Shown here one piece after another: positions 53,220 to 61,819 of a stretch of DNA of 64,000 nt (its first letter is position 1; every line of letters begins with the position of its first letter). This DNA is from Mucilaginibacter ginsenosidivorax (lineage in GTDB: Bacteria; Bacteroidota; Bacteroidia; Sphingobacteriales; Sphingobacteriaceae): positions 3,410,001-3,474,000 of the forward strand of contig NZ_CP042437.1 in assembly GCF_007971525.1 (NCBI RefSeq). Reading direction: 5' to 3'. The notes beneath the pieces are model-generated. The model ran no database searches, was not told the DNA's origin, and saw only the letters and a list, made by a program, of their open reading frames with translations. A program made the translations under genes and the position numbers.

Positions 53220-53534
53220 ATGAACGAGATAACCGTACAGGAGTTAAAAGAAAAAAAAGAAAAAGGCGAAGATTTTCAGCTAATTGATGTTAGGGAAGAT
53301 TTTGAATATGAAACATCAAACCTTGGTGGATTATCTATCCCCCTTGGCGGCATTTTAATTGAGAGCGAAAAAGTATCTAAAGATAAACCGGTAGTAGTAA
53401 TGTGCCGCAGCGGCAAGCGCAGTGCAGCAGCTATTATGCAGCTGGAGCAAAGGGGTTTTACCAACCTGTACAACCTGCGCGGCGGTATTTTAGCCTGGGC
53501 GGCCGAGATTGACCCCGACTTAAGCGTATATTAA
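53220..53534 (+). CDS. single-domain rhodanese-like sulfurtransferase
   Basis: The 104-residue protein has the active-site loop MCRSGKRSA with C62. This hexapeptide loop fits sulfurtransferases that shuttle sulphur or bind cyanide or thiosulphate. The start at 53220 (MNEITVQEL) is preferred because the 25 codons upstream lie within the promoter. It is followed after 2 bp by a two-helix membrane protein and then an SPFH gene, which suggests an operon. Confidence 0.9.
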   Translation: MNEITVQELKEKKEKGEDFQLIDVREDFEYETSNLGGLSIPLGGILIESEKVSKDKPVVVMCRSGKRSAAAIMQLEQRGFTNLYNLRGGILAWAAEIDPDLSVY

Positions 53535-53536
53535 TC

Positions 53537-53725
53537 ATGGCTTTTAAATTAATACTTAACGTGCTATATACCATTGGTTTGGTATTATGCGCTTTTGTGG
53601 CTTACCAGTACTTTATGGCCAAAAACTACCCGGTTATGGCTGCTGCGATAGCTGTGGGCCTGGTGGTTATTTTCTTAAAAATAAGACTGTTAAAAGACGT
53701 AAAGAACTCGCAGAAAAAGGTGTAA
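53537..53725 (+). CDS. small two-helix membrane protein (DUF6358-like)
   Basis: A 62-residue protein with helices near 3-22 and 30-47 and a basic C-terminal tail (LLKDVKNSQKKV). It is in a tight operon, 2 bp after the rhodanese gene and 9 bp before the SPFH gene. I think it resembles DUF6358, common in Bacteroidota; the function is unknown. Confidence 0.75.
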   Translation: MAFKLILNVLYTIGLVLCAFVAYQYFMAKNYPVMAAAIAVGLVVIFLKIRLLKDVKNSQKKV

Positions 53726-53734
53726 CTTCATTGC

Positions 53735-54640
53735 ATGTTTATAGCAATATTAGGAGTTATCGTGCTCGTGGTGGGCATCGTACTCAAACGCTCGCCCGAA
53801 CCGGCCAGCCACTTTAGTAGTACCATAAGTATAGTTGGCGGGGCATTGGTGGTCATTGGCTTGCTGCTGTCCAGTTTCAAGGTTATTGAACCCGGAAAAG
53901 TAGGTGTACAAGTACTTTTCGGCAAAGTGCAGGACCATATTTTAGAAAGTGGCCTGCATGTTGTAAATCCAGTTGTCGAGATCACGACCTTTGATGTGCG
54001 CTTGCAAACCTACACCATGAGCGCCGTTCATGACGAAGGCTCAAAAGAAGGCGACGATGCAATCCGGGTATTGTCGTCTGATGGTCTTGAGGTGGCTATT
54101 GACCTTTCTGTTCAGTACAAGGTAAATGCCGATAAAGCTCCATTTATTATGCAAAACATTGGCGAAGACTATTTAGAGAAAATAGTGCGCCCGGTTTCAA
54201 GAACAGCCATCCGCGATAACGCCGTAAATTATGCAGCTGTTGATCTTTATTCAACCAAACGGCAGGAATTTCAGGATAGGATAAACAGGTTTATTACGGC
54301 CAACTTTGCTAAACGGGGCCTGGAATTGCAACAGATCCTGGTGCGTAACATCACCTTGCCTGCATCGGTAAGGGCCAGCATAGAATCCAAAATAAACGCC
54401 GAGCAGGATGCCCAGAAAATGCAATTTGTGTTGCAAAAAGAAAAGCAGGAAGCCGAACGCAAGCGTGTAGAGGCCCAGGGTATTGCCGACTATCAAAAGA
54501 TACTTTCAACCGGTTTGTCGGATAAGCAATTACAGTACGAGGCTATTAAAGCCCAGATTGCTATAGCCACTTCGCCAAACGCCAAAGTGATCATCATGGG
54601 TGGCGGCAAGGGAAACCCGATAATGCTGAGCGATAAATAA
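53735..54640 (+). CDS. SPFH domain / prohibitin family membrane protein
   Basis: The 301-residue protein has two N-terminal membrane helices (about 3-18 and 27-46) and a PHB/SPFH domain beginning IEPGKVGVQVLFGKV and including RTAIRDNAVNYA. A C-terminal coiled coil of about 50 residues rich in Gln, Lys, Glu and Arg follows. Such proteins form oligomeric membrane scaffolds and can modulate membrane proteases such as FtsH. It is the last gene of the rhodanese operon and ends before a strong terminator. Confidence 0.9.
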   Translation: MFIAILGVIVLVVGIVLKRSPEPASHFSSTISIVGGALVVIGLLLSSFKVIEPGKVGVQVLFGKVQDHILESGLHVVNPVVEITTFDVRLQTYTMSAVHDEGSKEGDDAIRVLSSDGLEVAIDLSVQYKVNADKAPFIMQNIGEDYLEKIVRPVSRTAIRDNAVNYAAVDLYSTKRQEFQDRINRFITANFAKRGLELQQILVRNITLPASVRASIESKINAEQDAQKMQFVLQKEKQEAERKRVEAQGIADYQKILSTGLSDKQLQYEAIKAQIAIATSPNAKVIIMGGGKGNPIMLSDK

Positions 54641-54734
54641 TGCACACGAATTTTGCACACGAATTTCTCTAATTGAATCGAATTTAATACACACGAATAA
54701 TCACGAATTGAATCGAATTTCACGAATTATAAGC

Positions 54735-54774
54735 AGACTTCCGAAGTTTTTGAAACTTCGGAAGTCTTTTTTTT
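54735..54774 (+). terminator. strong intrinsic terminator after the SPFH gene
   Basis: AGACTTCCGAAGTTT (54735-54749) pairs perfectly over 15 bp with AAACTTCGGAAGTCT (54753-54767), with a 3-nt loop and a run of eight T. The preceding 80 bp are a run of CACGAATTNNATTGAATCG-like short repeats. Confidence 0.9.
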
Positions 54775-54831
54775 AAAAGTAGAACTTTTTTTAATTGTAG
54801 GCCTGAAACCTAAAATCACATTGAGGAGATT

Positions 54832-55257
54832 ATGAATTACTGGAAATTTACATCCGCAGCCGGTTGGTTTTCGACTCTGTTGCCCGATAATTGGTCGGAA
54901 TATGACGATGATGAAGGTACATATGCATTCTTCAATACGGATAAATGGAGCGGCAATTTACGTATAACGCCAAATAAATGGGAAAATAGTCCCGATATAG
55001 CGAGTGCCATTATCACGGGTGAATTGAAAAGTAACCCGCAAGCCGTAGCTACGAAAATAGGGAACTGGGATGCTGCCTTTTATAGCCAAAAAGGTAGTGA
55101 TGACACGCTTAACTACTTCTGGACGACCGGAACCCAAAACTTTATATTTATATGCTCCTTTTCGGTTAATATAGCGTTTCTTGGAACAGACGCCCATGAC
55201 AAAGAACTGTGCGTTGTAGAGAAGATCCTTGGCAATATTGAAATAAATTTGGACTGA
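54832..55257 (+). CDS. DUF3805-like protein
   Basis: The 141-residue protein begins MNYWKFTSAAGWFSTLLPDNW, the AGWFS-LP-NW start that I associate with DUF3805. It is a small mixed alpha-beta domain rich in aromatic residues, with no signal peptide. The family is found in Bacteroidota and its function is unknown. It is preceded by an AGGAGA-like stretch at 54822. It stands alone. Confidence 0.65.
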   Translation: MNYWKFTSAAGWFSTLLPDNWSEYDDDEGTYAFFNTDKWSGNLRITPNKWENSPDIASAIITGELKSNPQAVATKIGNWDAAFYSQKGSDDTLNYFWTTGTQNFIFICSFSVNIAFLGTDAHDKELCVVEKILGNIEINLD

Positions 55258-55337
55258 AAACATTATACCGGTTTACATTTCGCAAAAAAACAAAAGCTTT
55301 TCCGATTCAACGCTTTTTTAAGATGACAACCTGAACA

Positions 55338-55649
55338 ATGGTAAATCCAACAGATAAACTTGAAACTAAATGGCAGCCAATCGTTATGTTTTATGGGGTT
55401 GCTTTGCTGCTTATCATCATTGGTGCATCCATTTCGCCCACCAATTTAGCCGGGGCGGGGATCGACTTAATCTTCGTGCTGATTGCCGTCATCGGCAACA
55501 TCGTTCTGCTTTCCAGGTCGGTATTTAAACTGATAAAACACGGTAAAGCCTTCCGGGTAGCTGTAGCAATTCACGCCGGAGTGTTTATGCTTTGGTTCGG
55601 GACACTCATGTTTACTGTTATCTACGCTGCCATAACATCATCAAAATAA
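55338..55649 (+). CDS. small three-helix membrane protein
   Basis: A 103-residue protein with three hydrophobic helices (about 15-33, 43-62 and 73-98). The C-terminus is short and polar. No family is recognised. It lies 80 bp after the DUF3805-like gene; the two may share a transcript. A GCC/GGC hairpin after it (55648-55677) is a weak terminator. Confidence 0.65.
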   Translation: MVNPTDKLETKWQPIVMFYGVALLLIIIGASISPTNLAGAGIDLIFVLIAVIGNIVLLSRSVFKLIKHGKAFRVAVAIHAGVFMLWFGTLMFTVIYAAITSSK

Positions 55650-55767
55650 AAAGCCACCCTGTCACAGGCGGCTTTTATCGTTTTCAGGAAGGTAATATAA
55701 AATATCGTTGTGTTTAGCCGCCCCGATAATTCGTGAAATTCGATTCAATTAGAGAAATTAGTGTGTA

Positions 55768-56280
55768 TTATTCATTTGCCCTATGATGCTGTGATACCAG
55801 CTTATCAACCGGGTAGCCCATTGCTTTACATTTGGCCACAATTTTGTCGAATTCGCCCTGCGGCATGGTTGGCTTGCGGCTCATGATAAACAGGAACTTA
55901 TAATCGGGGTGGCCGACAACCGCGTAAGAGTAATCTTCGGCAATGTCAATAACCCAGTAATCAACCTTAATTGGCCATATAAACTGGGCTTTCATTTGGG
56001 CTGCATTATCATCTTTATCCGGGAAAAGCTTCGATTTATAGGTTTTTACCTCGTTATCTTCTCCCTTTTTGGCTATTGTTATCACATTATAATAGCCATC
56101 CTTATTCAAGGTATAATTGGTAGTAGTTTCTTTTGTATCCTTATCAAACATGGTTGGTATTGATGATAATGAATACCATTTACCCGAAAACTTAGTCAGA
56201 TCGACCTTAACTACCGGTTTATTAACCGGACCAACCATACTGGTAATAAATAATAGCAGTGCCGTGCCAATTGCTTTCAT
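55768..56280 (-). CDS. lipocalin family protein (Blc-like)
   Basis: The 170-residue protein has a short signal sequence, the lipocalin motif GKWYSLSSIPTMFDK near 31-45, and the second conserved strand YWVIDIAEDYSYAVVGHP near 105-122. This is the bacterial lipocalin (Blc) pattern. It binds a hydrophobic ligand, probably a lysophospholipid or fatty acid, in the periplasm or at the outer membrane. No lipobox is visible, so it may be soluble. It ends a minus-strand block after pyrH. Confidence 0.85.
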   Translation of the reverse strand: MKAIGTALLLFITSMVGPVNKPVVKVDLTKFSGKWYSLSSIPTMFDKDTKETTTNYTLNKDGYYNVITIAKKGEDNEVKTYKSKLFPDKDDNAAQMKAQFIWPIKVDYWVIDIAEDYSYAVVGHPDYKFLFIMSRKPTMPQGEFDKIVAKCKAMGYPVDKLVSQHHRANE

Positions 56281-56294
56281 AAACTAAAAAAAAT

Positions 56295-56345
56295 AACGCC
56301 CCGTTTATTCCAATTACGGAATAACGGGGCGTTAAGATTTTTTTA
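56295..56345. terminator. bidirectional hairpin between pyrH and the lipocalin gene
   Basis: AACGCCCCGTTTATTCC pairs with GGAATAACGGGGCGTT with one bulged T, and T-runs follow on both strands. It probably ends transcription of pyrH. Confidence 0.7.
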
Positions 56346-56372
56346 GTGTATAGCGGATGGTTGTAACAAGTG

Positions 56373-56460
56373 TGTCATTGCGAGCGATAGCGTGGCAACC
56401 TCGTTGCTCGCATGGCGGATTTGCATTGGTTACGAGATTGCTTAGTTCCTCGCAATGACA
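56373..56460. repeat. intergenic inverted repeat, family B variant
   Basis: TGTCATTGCGAG on the left pairs with CTCGCAATGACA on the right, 12 bp each, with a degenerate middle. It sits at the stop of pyrH. Confidence 0.65.
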
Positions 56461-56465
56461 AAAAA

Positions 56466-57170
56466 CTACTTCACCAACGTACCAATGGCTTCGCCTTTGG
56501 CTATTTTCATGAAGTTGCCTTCTTTGTTCATATCAAATACGATGATAGGCAGCTTGTTTTCCTGGCATAGGGTAATGGCTGTCATGTCCATTACGTTTAA
56601 GCCTTTATCATATACTTCCTGGAAACTGATTTCGTCGTAACGGGTTGCTGTGGGGTCTTTCTCCGGGTCGGCGGTGTAAATGCCGTCAACGCGGGTGCCT
56701 TTTAGTACCACATCGGCTTTAATTTCAATAGCACGTAACGATGCAGCTGTGTCGGTAGTAAAATATGGGTTACCGGTACCGGCACCAAAAATCACTATTT
56801 TACCAACCTCTAAATGGTGCATAGCGCGGCGGCGAATGTATGGTTCGCAAATTTGCTCCATTTTAATAGCCGATTGCAGGCGGGTTTCAACACCAATACT
56901 TTCTAATGCATTTTGCAGTGCCATACAGTTAATAACGGTGGCAAGCATGCCCATATAATCAGCCTGTGCACGTTCCATGCCCGATTTTTCGGCGCTCAGG
57001 CCCCTAAAAATATTACCGCCGCCAACAACTATCGCAATTTCCATTCCTGTGTCGTAAACACTTTTAATATCCTGGGCATATTGCAAAACCTGTGCATTGT
57101 CAATGCCATATTGCCTTGTACCCATAAGCGATTCGCCCGAAAGCTTCAGTAAGATTCTTTTGTATTTCAT
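56466..57170 (-). CDS. pyrH: UMP kinase
   Basis: The 234-residue amino-acid-kinase fold enzyme makes UDP from UMP and ATP. The sequence starts [17 protein letters not shown] and has [10 protein letters not shown] (about 46-55), the [13 protein letters not shown] segment near 130-142, and the C-terminal MDMTAITLC region, all diagnostic. It regulates pyrimidine supply and is usually near rpsB and tsf. It lies downstream of nagA with its own promoter-like sequence. Confidence 0.96.
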   Translation of the reverse strand: MKYKRILLKLSGESLMGTRQYGIDNAQVLQYAQDIKSVYDTGMEIAIVVGGGNIFRGLSAEKSGMERAQADYMGMLATVINCMALQNALESIGVETRLQSAIKMEQICEPYIRRRAMHHLEVGKIVIFGAGTGNPYFTTDTAASLRAIEIKADVVLKGTRVDGIYTADPEKDPTATRYDEISFQEVYDKGLNVMDMTAITLCQENKLPIIVFDMNKEGNFMKIAKGEAIGTLVK

Positions 57171-57263
57171 TTGGTGTGATTTGTTATTAACAGAAATAAA
57201 GGGAACTTGCTTTTGTAGATATCATGAATTGATAAAGCGTTGTTCATATGAGGTGTCGTTCCG

Positions 57264-57294
57264 CAAAAATAGCGAATAAAAATTAGTGTTAAAA
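57264..57294 (-). promoter_or_regulatory. promoter of pyrH
   Basis: On the minus strand TATTTTTG (57264-57271) matches the -7 consensus, and a TTTA/TTTT stretch lies 19 nt upstream. It lies in the 126-bp gap after nagA, so pyrH can be transcribed separately. Confidence 0.45.
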
Positions 57295-57296
57295 TT

Positions 57297-58415
57297 TTAT
57301 GTTGTCTTTGTTAATAAATGACCGTTAAGGTAGGTTGCTTCCACCTCAAAATCAGCGTTAAAAACAACCATATCGGCAATAAAGTTTTTCTCAATTTTAC
57401 CTTTTTTACCTTGTTTTGCCAGTTCGGCCGGGTACAATGAAGCCATGTTTACCGCTTCGGCTAACTCAATACCCACTTGCTTTACACAGTTTTCTACCGC
57501 TTTTAACATGGTAAGCGACGAACCGGAGAGGGTTCCATCGGGCATTACATATTTATTGCCTACCAGTTGGTGCTGGTATGCGCCCTCGGTAGTTGAGGTT
57601 ACGGCATCGGTAATTAAAAAAAGTTTATTGCCCAGCTCGCGTTTGGCCAGGCGTATCATCGCCCAATCTACATGGTTACCATCGGCTACAATGCTGGTAT
57701 ATGGCCGTTCTTCAAAAATAGCGGGGATGTAGCCGGGTTCGCGGTGGTGCATTTGCGGCATGGCGTTAAACAGGTGGGTTACCGCAGGGATGGGTTTATT
57801 TAAAAATGCTTTCCCCTCGGCATAAGTAGCGTTGCTATGGCCCGATGATATAATAACTCCCTGGTTGTGCAGGTAATCAATCACTTCCTGGTCTTGCAGT
57901 TCGGGCGCTATGGTAATCATTTTTATTTCGCCTTCGGCGCGTTCTACCCAGCCTTTTACTTCGGCAAGGGGGGCTTTTTTAATATACTTTTCCGGGTGCG
58001 CGCCTTTTTTGGCCGGGTTTAAATATGGCCCTTCCAGATGCAGGCCCCAGAAAGCGCCAATAGCCTTTTTACGAAACTCCTTAGCCGCTTCAATTCCTTT
58101 TTCTACAATCTCGTTGGTATTGGTGCCAATGGTGGCAAAAACGCCCGTAGTGCCCTGGTTTAGCAGGTCATTCTCCAATCGTTCCAAAGCAGCTACCGTT
58201 GGCGTACCCGCAAAAAGCAAGCCGCCGCTGCCATAAATCTGTAAATCGATAAAGCCAGGGGCAAGGTATGAGCCGTTGAGGTCGCGCTTGTCGGCATCAG
58301 CGGGGATGGCTGTATCATCAATAACGTCAATAATAGTGTCGCCTGAAATTAAAACGGCTTTGCCTTGGGTAATTTGCCCATTGGAGATTAGTTGATGGTT
58401 GTGAAGTGCAATCAT
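57297..58415 (-). CDS. nagA: N-acetylglucosamine-6-phosphate deacetylase
   Basis: The 372-residue amidohydrolase removes acetate from GlcNAc-6-P in amino sugar and cell wall recycling. The motifs are in order: APGFIDLQIYGSGG near 50-65, HLEGPYLN with the catalytic glutamate region near 128-135, SGHSNATY, THLFNAMPQMHHREPG, ADGNHVD and LITDAV. The length is normal. It stands between tsf and pyrH, which is an unusual spot; the nagB gene is not in the window. Repeats lie on its upstream side. Confidence 0.93.
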   Translation of the reverse strand: MIALHNHQLISNGQITQGKAVLISGDTIIDVIDDTAIPADADKRDLNGSYLAPGFIDLQIYGSGGLLFAGTPTVAALERLENDLLNQGTTGVFATIGTNTNEIVEKGIEAAKEFRKKAIGAFWGLHLEGPYLNPAKKGAHPEKYIKKAPLAEVKGWVERAEGEIKMITIAPELQDQEVIDYLHNQGVIISSGHSNATYAEGKAFLNKPIPAVTHLFNAMPQMHHREPGYIPAIFEERPYTSIVADGNHVDWAMIRLAKRELGNKLFLITDAVTSTTEGAYQHQLVGNKYVMPDGTLSGSSLTMLKAVENCVKQVGIELAEAVNMASLYPAELAKQGKKGKIEKNFIADMVVFNADFEVEATYLNGHLLTKTT

Positions 58416-58417
58416 AA

Positions 58418-58580
58418 AGCCCCCTCTAAATCTCCCCCGGTAGGGGAGACTTTTTGTTTATTGTTTATAATTAATTTATCTCTTCGCAAAAATCCCTCCC
58501 TACCGGAGAGAATTATGGAGGGACCTCCCTTTCATAACAAAGCCCTCCCTACCGGGGAGGGTTGGGTGGGGCTATACAAA
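58418..58580. repeat. CCCTCCC/GGGAGGG intergenic repeat
   Basis: Several copies of CCCTCCCTACCGGGGAGGG and a degenerate pair (CTCCCCCGGTAGGGGAGA) lie in this stretch upstream of nagA. They form short nested hairpins. A fifth repeat family in the window. Confidence 0.6.
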
Positions 58581-58610
58581 AAAAATCCCCCTCGCTAAAA
58601 ACGAGGGGGA
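58578..58610 (-). terminator. terminator of tsf
   Basis: TCCCCCTCG (58586-58594) pairs with CGAGGGGGA (58602-58610) with a 7-nt loop. Eight A on the plus strand just before give a U-run in the minus-strand transcript. Confidence 0.8.
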
Positions 58611-58618
58611 TAATATAA

Positions 58619-59470
58619 TTAAGCTCCTAAAGCTACCCGCTTAAATGCGGTTACTGTGAGGCCTTTTTCAACGGTGGCCAGGAACTGGGCAACGTTTTTT
58701 GATGAATCTTTCACAAACTCCTGGTTTAACAGGGTTGAGTCTTTATAGAATTTGTTCAGTTTACCTAAGCTGATTTTTTCAACCATTTCTTCTGGTTTAC
58801 CTTCAGCGCGGATCACGTCTTTAGCAATTTCCAATTCACGCTCAATAACAGAAGCATCAACACCATCTTTATCAACAGCGATAGGGTTCATAGCTGCAAT
58901 TTGCATAGCAACATCTTTACCTGCTTCGTCAGCACCTTCAGGGTTTGAGTTTAAAGCTACCAATACACCTAAACGGAAGTTACCGTGTACATAAGCGATA
59001 ACTTTTTCGCCTGTGATGATCTCTAATTTAGAAACACCAATTTTTTCGCCGATTTTACCGGTTTTGTCAATAACAGCTTCACCAATAGTAGTAGTGGTGT
59101 TTTCTGTATCGATAGAAAGCGCGTAAAGTTCTTCGATGCTTTTTGGCTGGTTTTCAACTGCTTTGTTAGCAATTTCGTTAGCGAAAGCGATGAACTCAGC
59201 GTTTTTAGCCACGAAATCAGTTTCGCAGTTAAGCTCGATGATCACACCGGTTTTGCCATCGGCGCTTGTGCGCGATATAACAACACCTTCGTTTGATTCC
59301 CTGTCCTGACGGCTTGCTGCCACTTTAGCTCCTTTTTTTCTTAAAAAATCGATAGCTGCTTCAAAATCGCCGTTAGTTTCGGTTAATGCTTTTTTGCAAT
59401 CCATCATACCGGCACCAGTTTGCTGGCGCAGTTTATTTACGTCGGCTGCAGATATTTGTACTGTAGACAT
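58619..59470 (-). CDS. tsf: elongation factor Ts
   Basis: The 283-residue guanine-nucleotide exchange factor for EF-Tu. It begins with the UBA-like N-domain (VNKLRQQTGAGMMDCKKALTE), then the core with ELNCETDFVAKN near 80. The C-terminal part carries the coiled-coil and tail. It is the usual neighbour of rpsB and follows it here by 220 bp, longer than typical. A terminator follows. Confidence 0.97.
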   Translation of the reverse strand: MSTVQISAADVNKLRQQTGAGMMDCKKALTETNGDFEAAIDFLRKKGAKVAASRQDRESNEGVVISRTSADGKTGVIIELNCETDFVAKNAEFIAFANEIANKAVENQPKSIEELYALSIDTENTTTTIGEAVIDKTGKIGEKIGVSKLEIITGEKVIAYVHGNFRLGVLVALNSNPEGADEAGKDVAMQIAAMNPIAVDKDGVDASVIERELEIAKDVIRAEGKPEEMVEKISLGKLNKFYKDSTLLNQEFVKDSSKNVAQFLATVEKGLTVTAFKRVALGA

Positions 59471-59690
59471 CTTTTTTTGTTTTAAGTGGTATGTTATTAG
59501 TTGTAGGCTGCCGGCAAATTTAAATTGTCCCTGTAACCTGCAACTGTATTTAGTATTAAAAAATACAGGTTGTAAAGTATCGGTATATCTACCTTAATTC
59601 TACAACCTATATGAAAAAGTCGTAAGTATTAAGCCCAAAGCCTCAGAGTAATTCCAGACTTAGTACTTAGTACTTACGACTAAAATATAA
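59471..59690. repeat. rpsB-tsf spacer with AAGTCGTAAGT repeats
   Basis: The 220-bp gap contains GTCGTAAGTATTAAG (about 59618-59632) opposite CTTAGTACTTACGAC (about 59667-59681), a loose inverted pair, and twice the word TTAGTACTTAG. Related to 44586-44640. It could serve as an internal terminator/attenuator between rpsB and tsf; this is unproven. Confidence 0.4.
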
Positions 59691-60554
59691 TTACTCTTCT
59701 GTTTCGGCAGGTGCTTCAGTGTCAGCGTCGGCTACAACGTCTGCAACTTCGGCAGTTTTCCTGGTTCTTTTACCGCCTTCGTTTTCGCTGCGGTCTTTTA
59801 CTTCAGGAGCATCAGCTTTTGCTTTAGCGGCTACGGCTTCTTTTTCTGCTTCGTCTTCTTTATCGCGTTTGCGTTCTTCCAAACCTTCTTCAATCGCTTT
59901 GATGATAATGCTGGTAATCAATGAAATTGATTTGGTAGCGTCGTCATTCGCAGGGATAGGGAAATCGATGTTTGAAGGATCGGAGTTGGTATCAACCATA
60001 GCAAATGTAGGGATGTTCAACTTCAAAGCTTCAGATACAGCGATGTGTTCTTTCTTAACGTCGATCAAAAATAATGCTGCAGGTAAACGGTTCAAATCAG
60101 CAATACCACCTAAAAGGGTTTCTAATTTGATACGCTCACGTTGTATCATCAGTCTTTCTTTTTTAGAAAGGTTGCTGTAAGTACCATCTTTAGTCAATTT
60201 ATCGATGTTTGACATCTTTTTGATCGACTTACGTACGGTAGCAAAGTTGGTTAACATACCACCCAACCAACGCTCGGTGATGTAGGGCATGTTTACACTT
60301 TTTGCATAATCAGCAACGATATCTTTCGCTTGTTTCTTTGTAGCTACGAATAATACCTTACGGCCTGATTTTACTATTTGTTTGATAGCTGCAGCAGCTT
60401 CTTCAACCTTAGTTAAGGTTTTATTTAAATCGATAATGTGGATACCGTTACGCTCCATGAAAATGTACTGTGACATTTTCGGATCCCATTTGCGGGTAAG
60501 GTGACCAAAGTGTACACCTGCATCCAGTAAATCCTGATATGTTGTTCTTGCCAT
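59691..60554 (-). CDS. rpsB: 30S ribosomal protein S2
   Basis: The 287-residue protein starts MARTTYQDLLDAGVHFGHLTRKWDPKM and has NIPTFAMVDTNSDPSNIDFPIPANDDA near 195-220 (given here only as landmarks, NDDA core). The last 55 residues are rich in Ala, Glu, Lys and Asp, an acidic tail absent in E. coli S2 but usual in this phylum. A Shine-Dalgarno AGGAGG sits 8 nt upstream. Gene order rplM-rpsI-rpsB-tsf is the normal Bacteroidota arrangement. Confidence 0.97.
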   Translation of the reverse strand: MARTTYQDLLDAGVHFGHLTRKWDPKMSQYIFMERNGIHIIDLNKTLTKVEEAAAAIKQIVKSGRKVLFVATKKQAKDIVADYAKSVNMPYITERWLGGMLTNFATVRKSIKKMSNIDKLTKDGTYSNLSKKERLMIQRERIKLETLLGGIADLNRLPAALFLIDVKKEHIAVSEALKLNIPTFAMVDTNSDPSNIDFPIPANDDATKSISLITSIIIKAIEEGLEERKRDKEDEAEKEAVAAKAKADAPEVKDRSENEGGKRTRKTAEVADVVADADTEAPAETEE

Positions 60555-60562
60555 TTTGTTGT

Positions 60563-60568
60563 CCTCCT
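60563..60568 (-). promoter_or_regulatory. Shine-Dalgarno sequence of rpsB
   Basis: AGGAGG on the minus strand, 8 nt before ATG. Most genes here lack such a site, as is typical for Bacteroidota. rpsI also has AAAGGAG (60967-60973) 7 nt before its start. Confidence 0.7.
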
Positions 60569-60572
60569 GTGA

Positions 60573-60959
60573 TTAACGTTTACTGAATTGGAATCTCTTA
60601 CGTGCTTTCTTACGACCTGGTTTTTTACGCTCAACCATACGGTCATCGCGGGTCATAATACCTTTAGCGCGTAATGCTGGTTTCTTTTCAGGATCCAGTT
60701 CAACAATGGCTTTAGCGATAGCTAAACGAACGGCTTCTGCCTGTCCTTTTACACCACCACCTGCAACATTTACTTTAACATCAAATTTTCCGGTGCTACC
60801 AGAAACCTCAGTGCTCTGAGTTACGATGTACTGTAATGGCAATGTTGGGAAGTACTCTTTGTAATCTTTACCGTTAACGATGATCGCACCATTTCCTTCT
60901 GAAAGGTAGATGCGGGCAACGGCTGTTTTTCTTCTGCCTGAAGTGTTAGTTGTTGGCAT
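60573..60959 (-). CDS. rpsI: 30S ribosomal protein S9
   Basis: The 128-residue protein has the SGRRKTAVARIYLSEGNGAIIVNG start and the C-terminal KKPGRKKARKRFQFSKR tail, diagnostic of S9. The tail contacts the P-site tRNA. It is 26 bp after rplM and 18 bp before rpsB, in one operon. Confidence 0.97.
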   Translation of the reverse strand: MPTTNTSGRRKTAVARIYLSEGNGAIIVNGKDYKEYFPTLPLQYIVTQSTEVSGSTGKFDVKVNVAGGGVKGQAEAVRLAIAKAIVELDPEKKPALRAKGIMTRDDRMVERKKPGRKKARKRFQFSKR

Positions 60960-60985
60960 TTTTTTTCTCCTTTGAAATTAAAAAG

Positions 60986-61423
60986 TTAAATGGTTGTTGG
61001 GTTTTGTGCTGCATGTGGATGCTCGCCACCTGCATATACATACAGGTTACCAAATAATGCTTTACCCAAACGACTTTTAGGTAACATACCACGAACGGCT
61101 TTTTCAATTACGCGTTCAGGATGTTTTGCCATTAACTCCTTAGGAGAAATGAAACGCTGACCACCTGGATAACCAGTGTAAGAAACATACTGCTTTGCGC
61201 TGAATTTGTTTCCGGTCAACTTTACCTTGTCTGCATTGATAACTATTACATTATCACCGCAGTCTACGTTCGGGGTGAAATCTGGCTTGGTTTTACCACG
61301 AATGATCATTGCGATCTTAGTGGACAAGCGCCCCAAAATCTCGCCTTGTGCGTCAACAACAACCCATTGTTTGTTAACGGTTTTTTTGTTGGCTGAGACA
61401 GTTTTGTAACTTAACGTATTCAC
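60986..61423 (-). CDS. rplM: 50S ribosomal protein L13
   Basis: The 145-residue protein starts with GTG at 61423 (MNTLSYKTVSAN if read as Met). It has VVVDAQGEILGRLSTKIA near 22-39 and the YTGYPGG and GMLPKSRLGKALFGNLYVYAGGEHPH segments. It is the first gene of rplM-rpsI-rpsB-tsf. The upstream promoter at 61478-61508 is a near-perfect consensus. Confidence 0.96.
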   Translation of the reverse strand: MNTLSYKTVSANKKTVNKQWVVVDAQGEILGRLSTKIAMIIRGKTKPDFTPNVDCGDNVIVINADKVKLTGNKFSAKQYVSYTGYPGGQRFISPKELMAKHPERVIEKAVRGMLPKSRLGKALFGNLYVYAGGEHPHAAQNPTTI

Positions 61424-61477
61424 TTGCTTTAAATTAAATTGTTTAAACGTTTATTATACCCCGCATTTTCGGGACTG

Positions 61478-61508
61478 CAAAGATACAGCTTATTATGTTA
61501 TTAACAAA
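61478..61508 (-). promoter_or_regulatory. promoter of the rplM-rpsI-rpsB-tsf operon
   Basis: Read on the minus strand, TTTG (61505-61508) is followed after exactly 19 nt by TATCTTTG (61478-61485), a full match to the Bacteroidota -33/-7 consensus. The start codon of rplM lies about 50 nt downstream. Confidence 0.8.
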
Positions 61509-61621
61509 TAGTTTTGCACTAATTTTTAAGCCGTTATTCATCCTGCTGTTCAGGCAATTAAAACGGAGGGCTTTTGTTGATAAGTTAGCTCGGGGTTGCA
61601 AATGTTTGTAGGTGTTGGTCG

Positions 61622-61682
61622 CGATAGGACGCTAAGACGCAAAAGAGACCAAATCGCGTTGCGGCTTAGCGTCTTTGCACGC
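61622..61682. repeat. CGCTAAGACGC inverted repeat, family E
   Basis: GCGATAGGACGCTAAGACGC pairs with GCGGCTTAGCGTCTTTGCAC with gaps. A related element lies at 34461-34526. It is upstream of the rplM promoter. Confidence 0.5.
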
Positions 61683-61819
61683 AGTCATCATGTGAAACCT
61701 AAAAAAATCGTTATGACGTGCAACGGATATAGTTAAACAAATGTTATAAACAACCGGCGAGTAACTACCAGAATAATCCTGGAAAAAACAGTAATGACAT
61801 TGCTGCAAATGGGGCTGTT

